Assembly (NCBI GenBank): GCA_964236465.1
Contig: CAXSBZ010000021.1
Location: 1 to 59,601, forward strand
Direction of reading: 5' to 3'
From: Mucilaginibacter_A sp964236465
GTDB taxonomy: Bacteria; Bacteroidota; Bacteroidia; Sphingobacteriales; Sphingobacteriaceae
Length of the DNA: 59,601 nt
How positions within the stretch are numbered: the first letter of the stretch is position 1; the number at the start of each line of letters is the position of its first letter. The position numbers were made by a program, and so were the translations under genes. The notes beneath the pieces were generated by a model that was not told where the DNA came from, ran no database searches, and worked only from the letters and a program-made list of their open reading frames with translations. Positions 17,428-24,614 of this stretch are shown here, piece after piece.

Positions 17428-17883
17428 TTATTCGTTTGCTTCTTTTAAAGCTTGATTTTTCACGTATTCAGATAAACGGAAATTTGTTTGATCAATGCTT
17501 TCTAATAAAGGTTTTATTGAAGAAATTATACCTTTAAGTTTTGCTTTGATAATTACACCGATAGTTCCTGTTACATCAAGCTTTAATTGCATTGCAATCT
17601 TTCTTGCTTTGTAATCATCCAAAATAATATTTGCATCAGTGTTTTCTAATGCTAACGCGATTGCACTTGATTCTCCTTTATCTAATTGCAACTCTAAATG
17701 CTGCTGTTTACTTTTATCTGATACTGATACAATTTGCACCCATTCTGGTAAAATCATTCTGTATTCAGCAGCCACCTCTGGGGTAGTTAAAACCTGTTCA
17801 TAAGTTTGATGCAGTAGATCAAGTCTGTTGATGTTAGTTAAAATGATAAAACAACTGGTGTCAGCAATTATAATTTTAGGCAT
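17428..17883 (-). CDS. PIN-like toxin (DUF3368)
   Basis: A 151-residue PIN-fold protein of the DUF3368 type, usually the toxin partner of UPF0175. The first acidic metal ligand is in IIADTSCF (Asp8). A second cluster is LDKGESSAIALALE near residues 68-81, and a third is ILDDYKARKIA near 87-97. The conserved VTGTIGVIIKAKLKG helix follows. It would act as a metal-dependent RNase. Its start overlaps the end of the UPF0175 gene by 8 bases, as expected for a coupled operon. Its stop lies 3 bases from the stop of the polyprenyl synthase gene, on the opposite strand. Confidence 0.83.
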   Translation of the reverse strand: MPKIIIADTSCFIILTNINRLDLLHQTYEQVLTTPEVAAEYRMILPEWVQIVSVSDKSKQQHLELQLDKGESSAIALALENTDANIILDDYKARKIAMQLKLDVTGTIGVIIKAKLKGIISSIKPLLESIDQTNFRLSEYVKNQALKEANE

Positions 17884-18103
17884 TTTTTACATCGTTAGCC
17901 AAATCTGAAGCAGGATAATTAAAAATTGAAACACCATAGTTACCTAAAGTTTCAATGAACGTTCTTTTGCTTATTCCAGCAAGTTCTGCTGCCTGGCCCG
18001 AAGAAAGCTCGCCGCGTTCGTAAAGTTTTGCTGCTAATATCATTGCTGCTTCGTGTTCATCAATTTTAAAGCTGTCAGGTACGTTTAGTGTCAATGTTTT
18101 CAT
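17876..18103 (-). CDS. UPF0175 antitoxin
   Basis: A 75-residue protein of the UPF0175 family, members of which pair with PIN or DUF3368 toxins. Typical features are the N-terminal strand MKTLTLNVPDSF and the helical segment LYERGELSSGQAAELAGISKRTF (residues about 29-51, with the ELSSGQAAELAG core). A helix-turn-helix-like part could bind DNA and repress the operon. It is the first gene of the pair. A decayed second copy lies at 18921-19161. Confidence 0.85.
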   Translation of the reverse strand: MKTLTLNVPDSFKIDEHEAAMILAAKLYERGELSSGQAAELAGISKRTFIETLGNYGVSIFNYPASDLANDVKNA

Positions 18104-18107
18104 ATAC

Positions 18108-18115
18108 CAAATATA
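18108..18115 (-). promoter_or_regulatory. -7 promoter element of the UPF0175/DUF3368 operon
   Basis: On the minus strand this reads TATATTTG, an exact match to the Bacteroidota -7 consensus TAnnTTTG. Only four bases separate it from the ATG at 18103, so the transcript would start at or very near the start codon, giving a leaderless or nearly leaderless mRNA. No clear -33 element was found. The decayed copy of the antitoxin has TACATTTG in the same place. Confidence 0.45.
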
Positions 18116-18145
18116 ATTATATTATGAAGAAGATGTAATTGTATC

Positions 18146-18349
18146 AAGCTTACCAATTTTGATGCGGTAAAAGAAGTATCGGCTGTTAGAAACCTGTTTA
18201 ACCAAATGGAAATCCGGGAAAAAGCTGAACAGGAATTGAACCGTTGTGCGCATTGGGCGTTGCAAAGTTTGAAGGATTTACCATTGCAAAATATGCAAAA
18301 GTCTCAGTTGTTTGAGTTTGCAGATATGTTGCTAGTGAGGGAGAATTAA
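18146..18349 (+). pseudogene. Second copy of the polyprenyl synthase 3' end
   Basis: Reads K-L-T-N-F-D-A-V-K-E-V-S-A-V and ends FADMLLVREN then TAA, in one open frame of 67 codons without a start. It matches the last 67 residues of the intact enzyme at 17224-17424 closely (for example SLKDLPL, MQKSQLFEFADMLLVREN). It has no catalytic motif and cannot be a working enzyme. It carries an exact interspersed repeat (18168-18179), while the intact gene has a one-mismatch form. Toxin gene 18355-18678 abuts its stop in the same convergent way as DUF3368 abuts the intact gene. Confidence 0.9.
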
Positions 18350-18354
18350 AAGAA

Positions 18355-18678
18355 TTACTTGTTTACAAGATAAGCTTTGTGCTTGTCAAAATTCACAAGT
18401 TGGGTTCTTAAAGAAGGTAAAAATGTTATCAATTCTTCTGCCTTACTTGTGAAAGTATTTAAAACTACTATTGTTACCGAATATTTTTCCAGGTTCTGTT
18501 GGTATTGAAGATTTTTATCAATAGTTAGCAAAATATCGAAACCGTTTTCAACACATAAACTCATTAACTTACCATTTTTGATACCGCTCCACCGCATCTC
18601 TCATACTGTAAGAACTTCAAAATCATTTAAATAAGACTTTATATGCTTAGTAACACATTCATCAAGTAAAATTTTCAT
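18355..18678 (-). pseudogene. DUF5615 PIN-like toxin with an in-frame stop
   Basis: The full frame starts at the ATG at 18676-18678 (MKILLDECVTKHIKSYLNDF) and would give 107 residues of the DUF5615 PIN-like family, the usual partner of DUF433. An in-frame TGA follows L-T-V, directly before E-M-R-W-S-G-I-K-N-G, where family members usually have an Arg codon. The stop is therefore a likely CGA to TGA change. The remaining part, from the ATG at 18597, is 80 residues and lacks the first acidic ligand (Asp6-Glu7), so it should be inactive. The start overlaps the DUF433 stop by 4 bases (ATGA). Confidence 0.78.
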
Positions 18679-18896
18679 ACAATAATACTTGTTGATGTTT
18701 CGATAAGTTTGTGTGACAACTCCAAAACTTTTATTACTTGCTGCCTTTGCACACCTTCAAAATCATCCAAAAAATAATCAATAGATTCTCCTGATTCCAA
18801 GTAATCGAACAAGTTTTTAATTGGGACACGGGTTCCAAAAAAAACAGGTGTTCCTCCTAAAATTTCTGGGTCAATATTGATGATTTTGTTTTCCAT
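18675..18896 (-). CDS. DUF433 antitoxin
   Basis: A 73-residue DUF433 protein, recognisable from IDPEILGGTPVFFGTRVP (residues 8-25) and IKNLFDYLESGESIDYFLDD. The fold includes a helix-turn-helix and probably binds the operon promoter. Partner DUF5615 is the next gene, with a 4-base ATGA overlap, but is broken by a stop codon. The antitoxin is intact and could survive as an orphan or protect against related toxins. Confidence 0.85.
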   Translation of the reverse strand: MENKIINIDPEILGGTPVFFGTRVPIKNLFDYLESGESIDYFLDDFEGVQRQQVIKVLELSHKLIETSTSIIV

Positions 18897-18920
18897 GAAC
18901 TATAGTTTTTTTAAAATTCG

Positions 18921-19161
18921 CTAAATGTCGTCGCCTATATTTATAACATTGTTTGCCAAATCCGAAGCTGGATACTTAAATACTGAGACACCCTATTCGC
19001 CCAATAACTCCATAAACGTTCTTTTACTAAAACCCACAAGTATTGTAGCACGATCCCATAGAAAGTTTTCCTTACTCATAAAATTTTGTGGCAATTAGCA
19101 TCGCTGCTTCGTGCTGATCAAGTTCTATATTATCCAGTATATTTAGGGTTATGGTTTTCAT
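18921..19161 (-). pseudogene. Decayed second copy of the UPF0175 antitoxin gene
   Basis: Reading from the ATG at 19159-19161 gives MKTITLNILDNIELDQHEAA, close to the intact antitoxin at 17876-18103, but a TAA follows F-Y-E. The middle is frameshifted, and after SKRTFMELLGE there is another stop before GVSVFKYPASDLANNV. Two stops and at least one frameshift make it non-functional. The upstream sequence keeps a TACATTTG promoter element. Similarity extends through this upstream region into the polyprenyl synthase fragments, which shows that antitoxin and fragment were duplicated together. Confidence 0.88.
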
Positions 19162-19201
19162 ACTCAAATGTAATTATATTATAGGAAGGTAAAGCTGTAA
19201 C

Positions 19202-19355
19202 AAGCTTATCAATTTTAATACGGTAAAAGAAGTATTAGCCGTATAAGCCTGTTTAGCTAAAAGGAAATACGCAAGCAGGAAATGAACGGCAATGCTCCGC
19301 GTGCTCTACAAAGTTTGAAGGATTTGCTGCTGGATAATGTGCGAGAGAAAATTAG
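19202..19355 (+). pseudogene. Third, decayed copy of the polyprenyl synthase 3' end
   Basis: Begins K-L-I-N-F-N-T-V-K-E-V-L-A-V followed by a stop, then continues in shifted frames. Recognisable pieces are LQSLKDL (in gctctacaaagtttgaagga) and a decayed VREN-stop end. It is shorter than copy two through internal deletion. It keeps an exact interspersed repeat (19224-19235). The BLUF gene ends 17 bases further on, so this fragment probably marks the original end of the polyprenyl synthase gene before the island was inserted or duplicated. Confidence 0.8.
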
Positions 19356-19372
19356 TATTTCAAAATAATTAC

Positions 19373-19753
19373 TTAAAAGTCTGCAGACAGTTTTTTGAAC
19401 ACTTGTAAAGCAGAGAATGATTTTAGTTTTTCAAAACCTTCTTCGCCAGCTAATTCTTCAGGCGTTACAGAACTAAAAGCCATTGACCAATTTGTAAATA
19501 ATTGTTTGTCAATCAACCCTTCTTTTAAAAGGACTACACCTTTATGCCGTTTGTCTTGGTTGATTTTGGCGTACAAAGTTTTAACGTTTTTTTCTTCTCC
19601 TTCTAAAAATTGTATAAACTTTCCTTCCAAATAAAGAAGCATTCCGCTTACCCCAAAACTTTTATTTTTATCACGTGATTGCATTAGCAAGGCTTTTAAA
19701 TCTGCGTGATTAAAATTAATCTTGGCGTAACTACTATAGATAAGAAAGTACAT
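19373..19753 (-). CDS. BLUF-domain blue-light photoreceptor
   Basis: A 126-residue stand-alone BLUF domain. I start at the ATG at 19753, since MYFLIYSSYAK is the family start; an upstream in-frame ATG would add eight residues. Key features are the Tyr in the first strand (FLIYSS), SGMLLYLEGKFIQFLEGEE with the flavin-contacting Gln, and the NWSMAF segment with Trp and Met. It would bind FAD and signal blue light. No output domain is attached, so it acts through a partner. A -7-like TATTTTTG (19757-19764, minus strand) lies three bases before the ATG. Confidence 0.88.
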   Translation of the reverse strand: MYFLIYSSYAKINFNHADLKALLMQSRDKNKSFGVSGMLLYLEGKFIQFLEGEEKNVKTLYAKINQDKRHKGVVLLKEGLIDKQLFTNWSMAFSSVTPEELAGEEGFEKLKSFSALQVFKKLSADF

Positions 19754-19866
19754 GTTCAAAAATAACTTAACTTGCAATTATGCTAAATCCCGAATAGTTG
19801 CATCCAATTATACGAGACAGCTATTAGCAGAGTTGAATTAAAATTAAATAATATTTCATCTCTAAT

Positions 19867-19907
19867 AAAAAAGCCTCAGCCTGATTTCTCAAGCTAAGGC
19901 TTTTTTT
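19867..19907. terminator. Bidirectional terminator between rpmA and BLUF genes
   Basis: A 12-bp stem with one mismatch (AAAAGCCTCAGC with GCTAAGGCTTTT) flanked by an A run on the left and a T run on the right. It lies just downstream of rpmA (minus strand), before the BLUF gene start, and would end the ribosomal protein transcript. A near-copy of the interspersed repeat with an extra G lies next to it at 19915-19927. Confidence 0.75.
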
Positions 19908-19926
19908 AATATGATAAAAGGAAGTA

Positions 19927-20343
19927 TTATGCTGAAACAACTTCTCCTTCGCCTTCTGTGGCCGTTTCTGTTGATGCAATTGCTTCATCAACCAAATTGC
20001 CTTCTGGCGTTACAACCGTTGGATGTGCATCTACCGTTTCTGTCATTGCAATTGGTTCCGGTGTAATTGCTTGTGCAACATCAGCAGTTTCAAAAGGAAT
20101 TACAGAAACGTAAGAACGGTTGTCCGCTTTCTTCCTGAACATGACGTAACCGTCAACCATGGCAAATAAAGTATGGTCTTTGCCAATACCTACATTTTTG
20201 TCCGGATTGTGCGGCGTGCCACGCTGGCGGACAATGATGTTACCAGCAATGGCCGGCTGACCACCAAATATTTTGATACCTAAACGTTTGCTATGCGATT
20301 CGCGGCCGTTTCTGGAACTACCCGCACCTTTTTTGTGTGCCAT
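19927..20343 (-). CDS. rpmA: Ribosomal protein L27 with C-terminal extension
   Basis: The first 85 residues are ordinary L27 (MAHKKGAGSSRNGRESHSKR, then GIKIFGGQ, IVRQRGTP, VGIGKDHTLFA). The N-terminal tail that reaches the peptidyl transferase centre has no cleavable extension. The protein is 138 residues, about 50 longer than usual. The extra C-terminal tail after VSVIPFE is acidic and rich in Thr, Glu and Ala with no basic residues, so it is probably disordered and exposed on the ribosome surface. It follows rplU by about 50 bases in the normal operon order. Confidence 0.93.
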   Translation of the reverse strand: MAHKKGAGSSRNGRESHSKRLGIKIFGGQPAIAGNIIVRQRGTPHNPDKNVGIGKDHTLFAMVDGYVMFRKKADNRSYVSVIPFETADVAQAITPEPIAMTETVDAHPTVVTPEGNLVDEAIASTETATEGEGEVVSA

Positions 20344-20393
20344 TTTGTTTTATTTTTTGATGAACTGAAGCCAGTTCAGGATTTAAAAATCAT

Positions 20394-20702
20394 TTATAAA
20401 GTAATTCCGGTGATCTCAATTTTAGTGAATTGCTGACGGTGACCGTTTTTCTTTTTGTAACCTTTACGGCGTTTCTTTTTGAAAACGATTACTTTATCAC
20501 CTTTTAAATGAGACACAATCTTAGCAGAAACACGGGCATTTTCCAAACCGCTTCCAATCGAAAAACTACCTTCATTTTCTGCCAACAATACCTGGTCAAA
20601 TTCAATACTAGCGCCTTCTTCTCCTTGCAAACGGTGCACAAAAAGCTTTTGGTCTTTTGCAACTTTAAATTGCTGTCCGGCTATACTTACTATTGCGTAC
20701 AT
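20394..20702 (-). CDS. rplU: Ribosomal protein L21
   Basis: 102 residues, the normal length for L21. It starts MYAIVSIAGQQFKVAKDQ and ends in the basic, RNA-binding region with KKKRRKGYKKKNGHRQQ and FTKIEITGI. It is a 50S subunit protein that contacts 23S rRNA. It forms an operon with rpmA. A -7 element TATATTTG lies 29 bases upstream (20731-20738) and an exact interspersed repeat (20756-20767) just upstream of that. Confidence 0.95.
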   Translation of the reverse strand: MYAIVSIAGQQFKVAKDQKLFVHRLQGEEGASIEFDQVLLAENEGSFSIGSGLENARVSAKIVSHLKGDKVIVFKKKRRKGYKKKNGHRQQFTKIEITGITL

Positions 20703-20730
20703 GGTTAAATAATATTTTTTAAATGAGGCG

Positions 20731-20738
20731 CAAATATA
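20731..20738 (-). promoter_or_regulatory. -7 promoter element of rplU-rpmA
   Basis: Reads TATATTTG on the minus strand, matching TAnnTTTG, at a suitable distance from rplU. The exact interspersed repeat 20756-20767 occupies roughly the place where the -33 element is expected, so the two may interfere or share bases. Confidence 0.45.
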
Positions 20739-20774
20739 GCAACATTTTTAGGTTATAAAAACAGTATCAATAGC

Positions 20775-21275
20775 TTATTTTGATCGGTCTTCTGCATCAG
20801 CCAAACGGCCTTCAATTTCTTTTGCCAATTGCATGGCAGCATCCTTCAAACGCGTATCGCCGTTAAAAGCTTCATCAAACATTACTACTTTACTTTTTCG
20901 TTGATAATGAAATGCAAAATAGTAATGAGGCGATTTGTGCACCGTATCTTCAGTGGTATTGGTAATTTCCTTCGGGAAATCCCAGAAACCTAAAGTTGCT
21001 GCTTTGCGGTGTAAGTACAGTAAATCATCTTTGTTTAGGTGTACTGTTTTTACCACTAAAGAATCATGGTTGTTGACGTACTGATAGCGTCCGGTTTTTG
21101 AATCATAAGAGTTGTTGAGGTTGCGGCCTGCACCATATTTAAAGTCCATCGATACAAATTCAGAAAACTTGTAGGGCGCATTGCCAATCATCATACCATA
21201 ATAATAAACGCAATAAATTAGGAAAGGCACAACCACGCTTAGGGTCAGGAATATTTTTTTATAACGATCAGACAT
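20775..21275 (-). CDS. Hypothetical membrane-anchored protein, 166 aa
   Basis: An N-terminal hydrophobic helix (FLTLSVVVPFLIYCVYYYG, residues about 10-28) is followed by a soluble domain with GAGRNLNNSYDSKTGRYQYV, LYLHRKAATLGFWDFP and PHYYFAFHYQRKSKVVMFDE. It is probably an anchored or secreted envelope protein. I recognise no family. It stands alone between rplU and the symporter gene. Confidence 0.65.
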   Translation of the reverse strand: MSDRYKKIFLTLSVVVPFLIYCVYYYGMMIGNAPYKFSEFVSMDFKYGAGRNLNNSYDSKTGRYQYVNNHDSLVVKTVHLNKDDLLYLHRKAATLGFWDFPKEITNTTEDTVHKSPHYYFAFHYQRKSKVVMFDEAFNGDTRLKDAAMQLAKEIEGRLADAEDRSK

Positions 21276-21412
21276 TTTTGGAAGATGAAATTTTTCGGCT
21301 CAAAATTCGGCTTTAAAATCCGTTATCCAAAGTTTTGATTTTGGCGATGCTGTTTTTACAAGATTTTTTTTTGGATAACTGAATTTTGAATACTTCTTTT
21401 ATCAACCTAAAA

Positions 21413-22789
21413 TCATCCTCCTTCCAGCTCGCCTTCCCATTTACTCACTACTGCCGTAGCCATCGCGTTGCCCAAAACATTGGTGGCCGAGCGGCCCATA
21501 TCCAGCAGCGGGTCAATCCCGATCAATAAAGCCAAACCGGCTTCCGGAATATTAAAACTGGCAATCGTTCCGGCAATTACCACCAACGATGCACGCGGCA
21601 CACCAGCCACGCCTTTACTCGTGAGCATCAGCACCAAAAGCATGGATAATTGCTGCTGAAAAGAAAGGTGAATATTATAGGATTGTGCCAAAAAAAGCGA
21701 TGCAAAAGTCATGTACATCATCGAGCCATCTAGGTTGAAGGAATAGCCCAGCGGCAACACGAAACTCACAATTTTGTCTTTACAGCCAAATCTTTCCAGC
21801 TCAATCAAAGTACGCGGATAAGCGGCTTCGCTGGTTGAGGTGCTGAACGCAATCAGCATAGCATCTTTTAAATAATTAACCAAAGTGAAAACACGATTTT
21901 TTAAAACTGTAAAGCCGGCCAGCACCAGCATGAGCCACAAAATAATCAGCGCAAAATAAAATTCACTGATAAAAACAGCATACGTGGCAATCACACTCAA
22001 ACCCTGCTTGGCCACGATTGCCGTCATCGCCCCGAAAACTGCCAGCGGTGCCACATACATCACATAAGTAGTAATTTTGAGGATCACATGCGCAATTGCA
22101 TCCATCGCTTTGATTATAATTGCTCCTTTTTCGCCGATGGCAGCCGTAGCCACACCGAAAAAAAGCGAGAAAACCACGATCTGCAAAATCTCATTATTGG
22201 CCATCGCTTCTACAAAACTTTTTGGAAAAACGTGTGAAAGAAAATCCCGCAGCGACAAAGCTGTTTTTTGTATGCCGGATTGCAAATGTTCGTCCGGCAA
22301 AGTCAGGTGCATGGATTTTCCGGGCTGAAAAAAGTTGACCAGAATCATGCCCAACAACAGCGAAACCAGCGTGGCACTGATAAACCACAGCATTGTTTTG
22401 CCGCCAATCCGGCCAACGGCTTTTATGTCGCCCACTTTGGCCACGCCAACCACCAATGTTGTAAAAACTAGCGGTGCCACGATCATTTTGATCAGCCGTA
22501 AAAAAATATCACTCAGAACCGTAAAATATTCCAGCTTGTTTTCGCGGATGGTATCGTTTTCTTTGCGAAGGATGTTTTGCGCCGCTTTCTGCGTTTTCAG
22601 CGTTTGGTAAGATGTAGAGTTGGTGTCTTTTATGGCCAACATTTGCAGCTGGATATTTTTGACCTGGGTTTCGGCCTGATAAATTTTATTGTTGTAAGAA
22701 CTGATCGAATTAACGTTATAAAAATAACCGGCCAGGATGCCGCCAATCAACGCTAAAAAAATGAATAAAGTGAGTTTGTTTTTTGCCAT
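21413..22789 (-). CDS. Dicarboxylate/amino acid:cation symporter (DAACS)
   Basis: A 458-residue member of the GltP/DctA family. Hallmarks are the serine-rich loop AFSTSTSEAAYPRT, the substrate/Na+ site motif in SFNLDGSMMYMT, and GIDPLLDMGRSATNVLGNAM near the C-terminus. Multiple hydrophobic segments fit the elevator-transporter fold. An unusual feature is a charged stretch of about 65 residues between the first and second membrane segments (about residues 25-90, rich in Lys, Gln and Asn), predicted outside the core. It would import glutamate, aspartate or C4-dicarboxylates with protons or Na+. The exact substrate is not visible. Confidence 0.9.
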   Translation of the reverse strand: MAKNKLTLFIFLALIGGILAGYFYNVNSISSYNNKIYQAETQVKNIQLQMLAIKDTNSTSYQTLKTQKAAQNILRKENDTIRENKLEYFTVLSDIFLRLIKMIVAPLVFTTLVVGVAKVGDIKAVGRIGGKTMLWFISATLVSLLLGMILVNFFQPGKSMHLTLPDEHLQSGIQKTALSLRDFLSHVFPKSFVEAMANNEILQIVVFSLFFGVATAAIGEKGAIIIKAMDAIAHVILKITTYVMYVAPLAVFGAMTAIVAKQGLSVIATYAVFISEFYFALIILWLMLVLAGFTVLKNRVFTLVNYLKDAMLIAFSTSTSEAAYPRTLIELERFGCKDKIVSFVLPLGYSFNLDGSMMYMTFASLFLAQSYNIHLSFQQQLSMLLVLMLTSKGVAGVPRASLVVIAGTIASFNIPEAGLALLIGIDPLLDMGRSATNVLGNAMATAVVSKWEGELEGG

Positions 22790-22839
22790 TCAAAAATTGT
22801 AAAAATCTAAAACTACAATAATTTACTATTTTGCTGAAA

Positions 22840-22847
22840 TATATTTG
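22840..22847 (+). promoter_or_regulatory. -7 promoter element, 174-aa hypothetical gene
   Basis: TATATTTG, an exact match to TAnnTTTG, lies five bases before the ATG at 22853. The transcript would begin near the start codon. No convincing -33 element is visible. Confidence 0.4.
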
Positions 22848-22852
22848 CGCTC

Positions 22853-23377
22853 ATGAGCCTCGTTTATCCTACTTCTGACCTTAAAAAAGAACTACAGCAT
22901 TTAAGCCCTGCCGAAATTGCTGCGCTTTGCCTGCGGATGGTTCGTTTTAAAAAAGAAAACAAAGAATTACTTACCTATTTATTATTTAAATCAGCTGATC
23001 CTGAAGCTTTTGTGCAGGAATACAAAGCGGAAATGGACGAACAGTTTAAGCAGCTGCCCGGCAAAAGTTATCACGTAGTAAAAGCCCTGCGCAAGATTGC
23101 TTTGCAGATGAACAACCAAATCCGGTATGCAGGTTTGGATATGGTGAAGGCGGATCTGCTGCTGCACTTCTGCCATAATTATATCCATCACGTTTACTAC
23201 CATTCTTCTTACAAACCGTTGCACAACGTTTTTTATCGTTTTGCGGAGAAAGCAAAGTTGGCCATCCAAAAAATGCACGAGGATTTGCAGCACGATTACG
23301 GTAATTTGTACAACGAAATGCTAACCGAAGCCGAAAATGAAATCCATTGGTTTGAAAAGAAATCGCTTACGCTGTAA
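22853..23377 (+). CDS. Hypothetical helical protein, 174 aa
   Basis: Soluble, helical and rich in His and Tyr in the middle (HFCHNYIHHVYYHSSYK, about residues 103-119). This may indicate a metal site, but I know no family that proves it. The N-terminal LKKELQHLSPAEIAALCLRM is typical of a short helical repeat. The gene is divergent from the symporter. An exact repeat (23385-23396) lies just after the stop, between this gene and the sigma factor gene. Confidence 0.65.
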   Translation: MSLVYPTSDLKKELQHLSPAEIAALCLRMVRFKKENKELLTYLLFKSADPEAFVQEYKAEMDEQFKQLPGKSYHVVKALRKIALQMNNQIRYAGLDMVKADLLLHFCHNYIHHVYYHSSYKPLHNVFYRFAEKAKLAIQKMHEDLQHDYGNLYNEMLTEAENEIHWFEKKSLTL

Positions 23378-23423
23378 CAAACCGATACTGTTTTTATCTT
23401 ACTAAAAACAAGCTGTCAATCTG

Positions 23424-23921
23424 GTGGAAACAAAAGATAGTGCTTTCAGGGAAATTTACGAAGCGAACTCCAAACGCATCTATCGCTTGTGCTTCACTTA
23501 CACAAATGACAGCGCGGCGGCAAATGATCTGTTGCAGGAAACTTTTTTGAAAGTTTGGCAAAATCTCGACAAGTTTCGCAACCAGGCTATGATCTCTACC
23601 TGGATTTATCGCATCGCCGTAAACACTTGTTTAACCTATCTAAAATCAGAAAAACGGCAAGCTAAAGATGAGCTGACGCCGTTTATCGCCGAAAATGAAA
23701 AAGAAGAAGTTTCCGGAAAAAAAGAAGAGGTCGACCTGCTTTATCAATGTATATCCAAACTGGAAGAATCCGAAAGATTGCTGATTACCATGGTTTTGGA
23801 CGAGTTGCCGTATCCCGAAATTGCCGAAGTTTCCGGTATTTCTGAAGGTAATTTAAGGGTTAAAATTCATCGCATTAAACAAAAACTAACCGAGTTGTAC
23901 AACCACTATGAAAAACTTTGA
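23424..23921 (+). CDS. ECF-type RNA polymerase sigma factor
   Basis: A 165-residue sigma-70 family protein of ECF layout. Region 2 is about residues 8-70 (IYRLCFTYTNDSAAANDLLQ, ETFLKVWQNLDKF, STWIYRIAVNTCL). Region 4 is about 115-160 (ISKLEESERLL, ELPYPEIAEVSGISEGNL, VKIHRIKQKL). The start is a GTG at 23424, since no ATG precedes region 2 in frame. It overlaps the next gene by 14 bases, and that membrane protein may be its regulator. No target promoter could be identified. Confidence 0.88.
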   Translation: METKDSAFREIYEANSKRIYRLCFTYTNDSAAANDLLQETFLKVWQNLDKFRNQAMISTWIYRIAVNTCLTYLKSEKRQAKDELTPFIAENEKEEVSGKKEEVDLLYQCISKLEESERLLITMVLDELPYPEIAEVSGISEGNLRVKIHRIKQKLTELYNHYEKL

Positions 23922-24501
23922 GGAATTAAGCTCGCTGTGGATTGAACAACCCAAAGCAGCACAAGTACCGGCCGAAACATTATTGAAACAGGTGAAAAAA
24001 GGCACATCCGCACTAAACCGCAAACTGGTGTGGAGCATTGGGATGATGGCCGCAACTTTTACCATGATGGTCATTTTATTTTTATTTTTCCTGTTCAACT
24101 CCTGGCTCACTTATGCCGGGATTTTGATTGTGATGAGCACCATTTTAGTTTACGGCCTGATGATGTACCGGGATTATAAACTCATTGCCGCTCATGATCC
24201 GACAACTGAGGTGAACGTTTATTTAGAAAAACTCAAAATTTATCAAACCGGCCGAACCCGCGTAAACGGCATCATGCTTTACGTTTACACCATTTTGCTA
24301 ACGCTTGGTTTAAGCTTGTTCATGATCGAAATCCTGAAATCTGTTTCCCTAATTTTTGAAATCACGATTTATGTAATTTTTATCGGCTGGATTTTACTTG
24401 TGATGTTTTATTGGAGAAAACGCATCATCAAAAACGAACAGGAAAAAATCAGCGAGATGATCGAGCGGCTGGAACGTTTGAAAATGCAGTTCCGGGATTA
24501 A
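23908..24501 (+). CDS. Membrane protein, possible partner of the sigma factor
   Basis: 197 residues. A soluble N-terminus of about 45 residues contains LSSLWIEQPK. Four hydrophobic helices follow, around 42-62, 68-86, 122-143 and 148-167 (for example MMAATFTMMVILFLFFLF and TIYVIFIGWILLVMFYW), and the charged C-terminal helix is coiled-coil-like (ISEMIERLERLKMQF). It overlaps the sigma factor gene by 14 bases. Such a pair often means that the membrane protein restrains the sigma factor, but no anti-sigma domain such as ZAS is visible, so this is inference. Confidence 0.7.
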   Translation: MKNFEELSSLWIEQPKAAQVPAETLLKQVKKGTSALNRKLVWSIGMMAATFTMMVILFLFFLFNSWLTYAGILIVMSTILVYGLMMYRDYKLIAAHDPTTEVNVYLEKLKIYQTGRTRVNGIMLYVYTILLTLGLSLFMIEILKSVSLIFEITIYVIFIGWILLVMFYWRKRIIKNEQEKISEMIERLERLKMQFRD

Positions 24502-24506
24502 AACTG

Positions 24507-24589
24507 ATGCTTCTTTTATCGGTGTTTTTTTTAAGATGATTAAAATAAGCGATTAACCCAACCGAATTTTATACCGATAAAAACAGCAT
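24507..24589. repeat. Inverted pair of interspersed repeats between convergent genes
   Basis: ATGCTTCTTTTATCGGT at 24507-24523 faces ACCGATAAAAACAGCAT at 24573-24589. The arms pair over 17 bases with a two-base mismatch where one copy has GA and the other AC. The pair lies between the convergent sigma-partner and flippase genes, where it could end both transcripts. Confidence 0.7.
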
Positions 24590-24614
24590 CAAAAATAACA
24601 GTCAAAATCCGCCT

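Noticed and set aside
18355..18597. A stand-alone 80-residue gene starting MRWSGIKNG
   Set aside because: The upstream frame continues with normal DUF5615 sequence beyond an in-frame TGA, so this is the tail of a broken gene.
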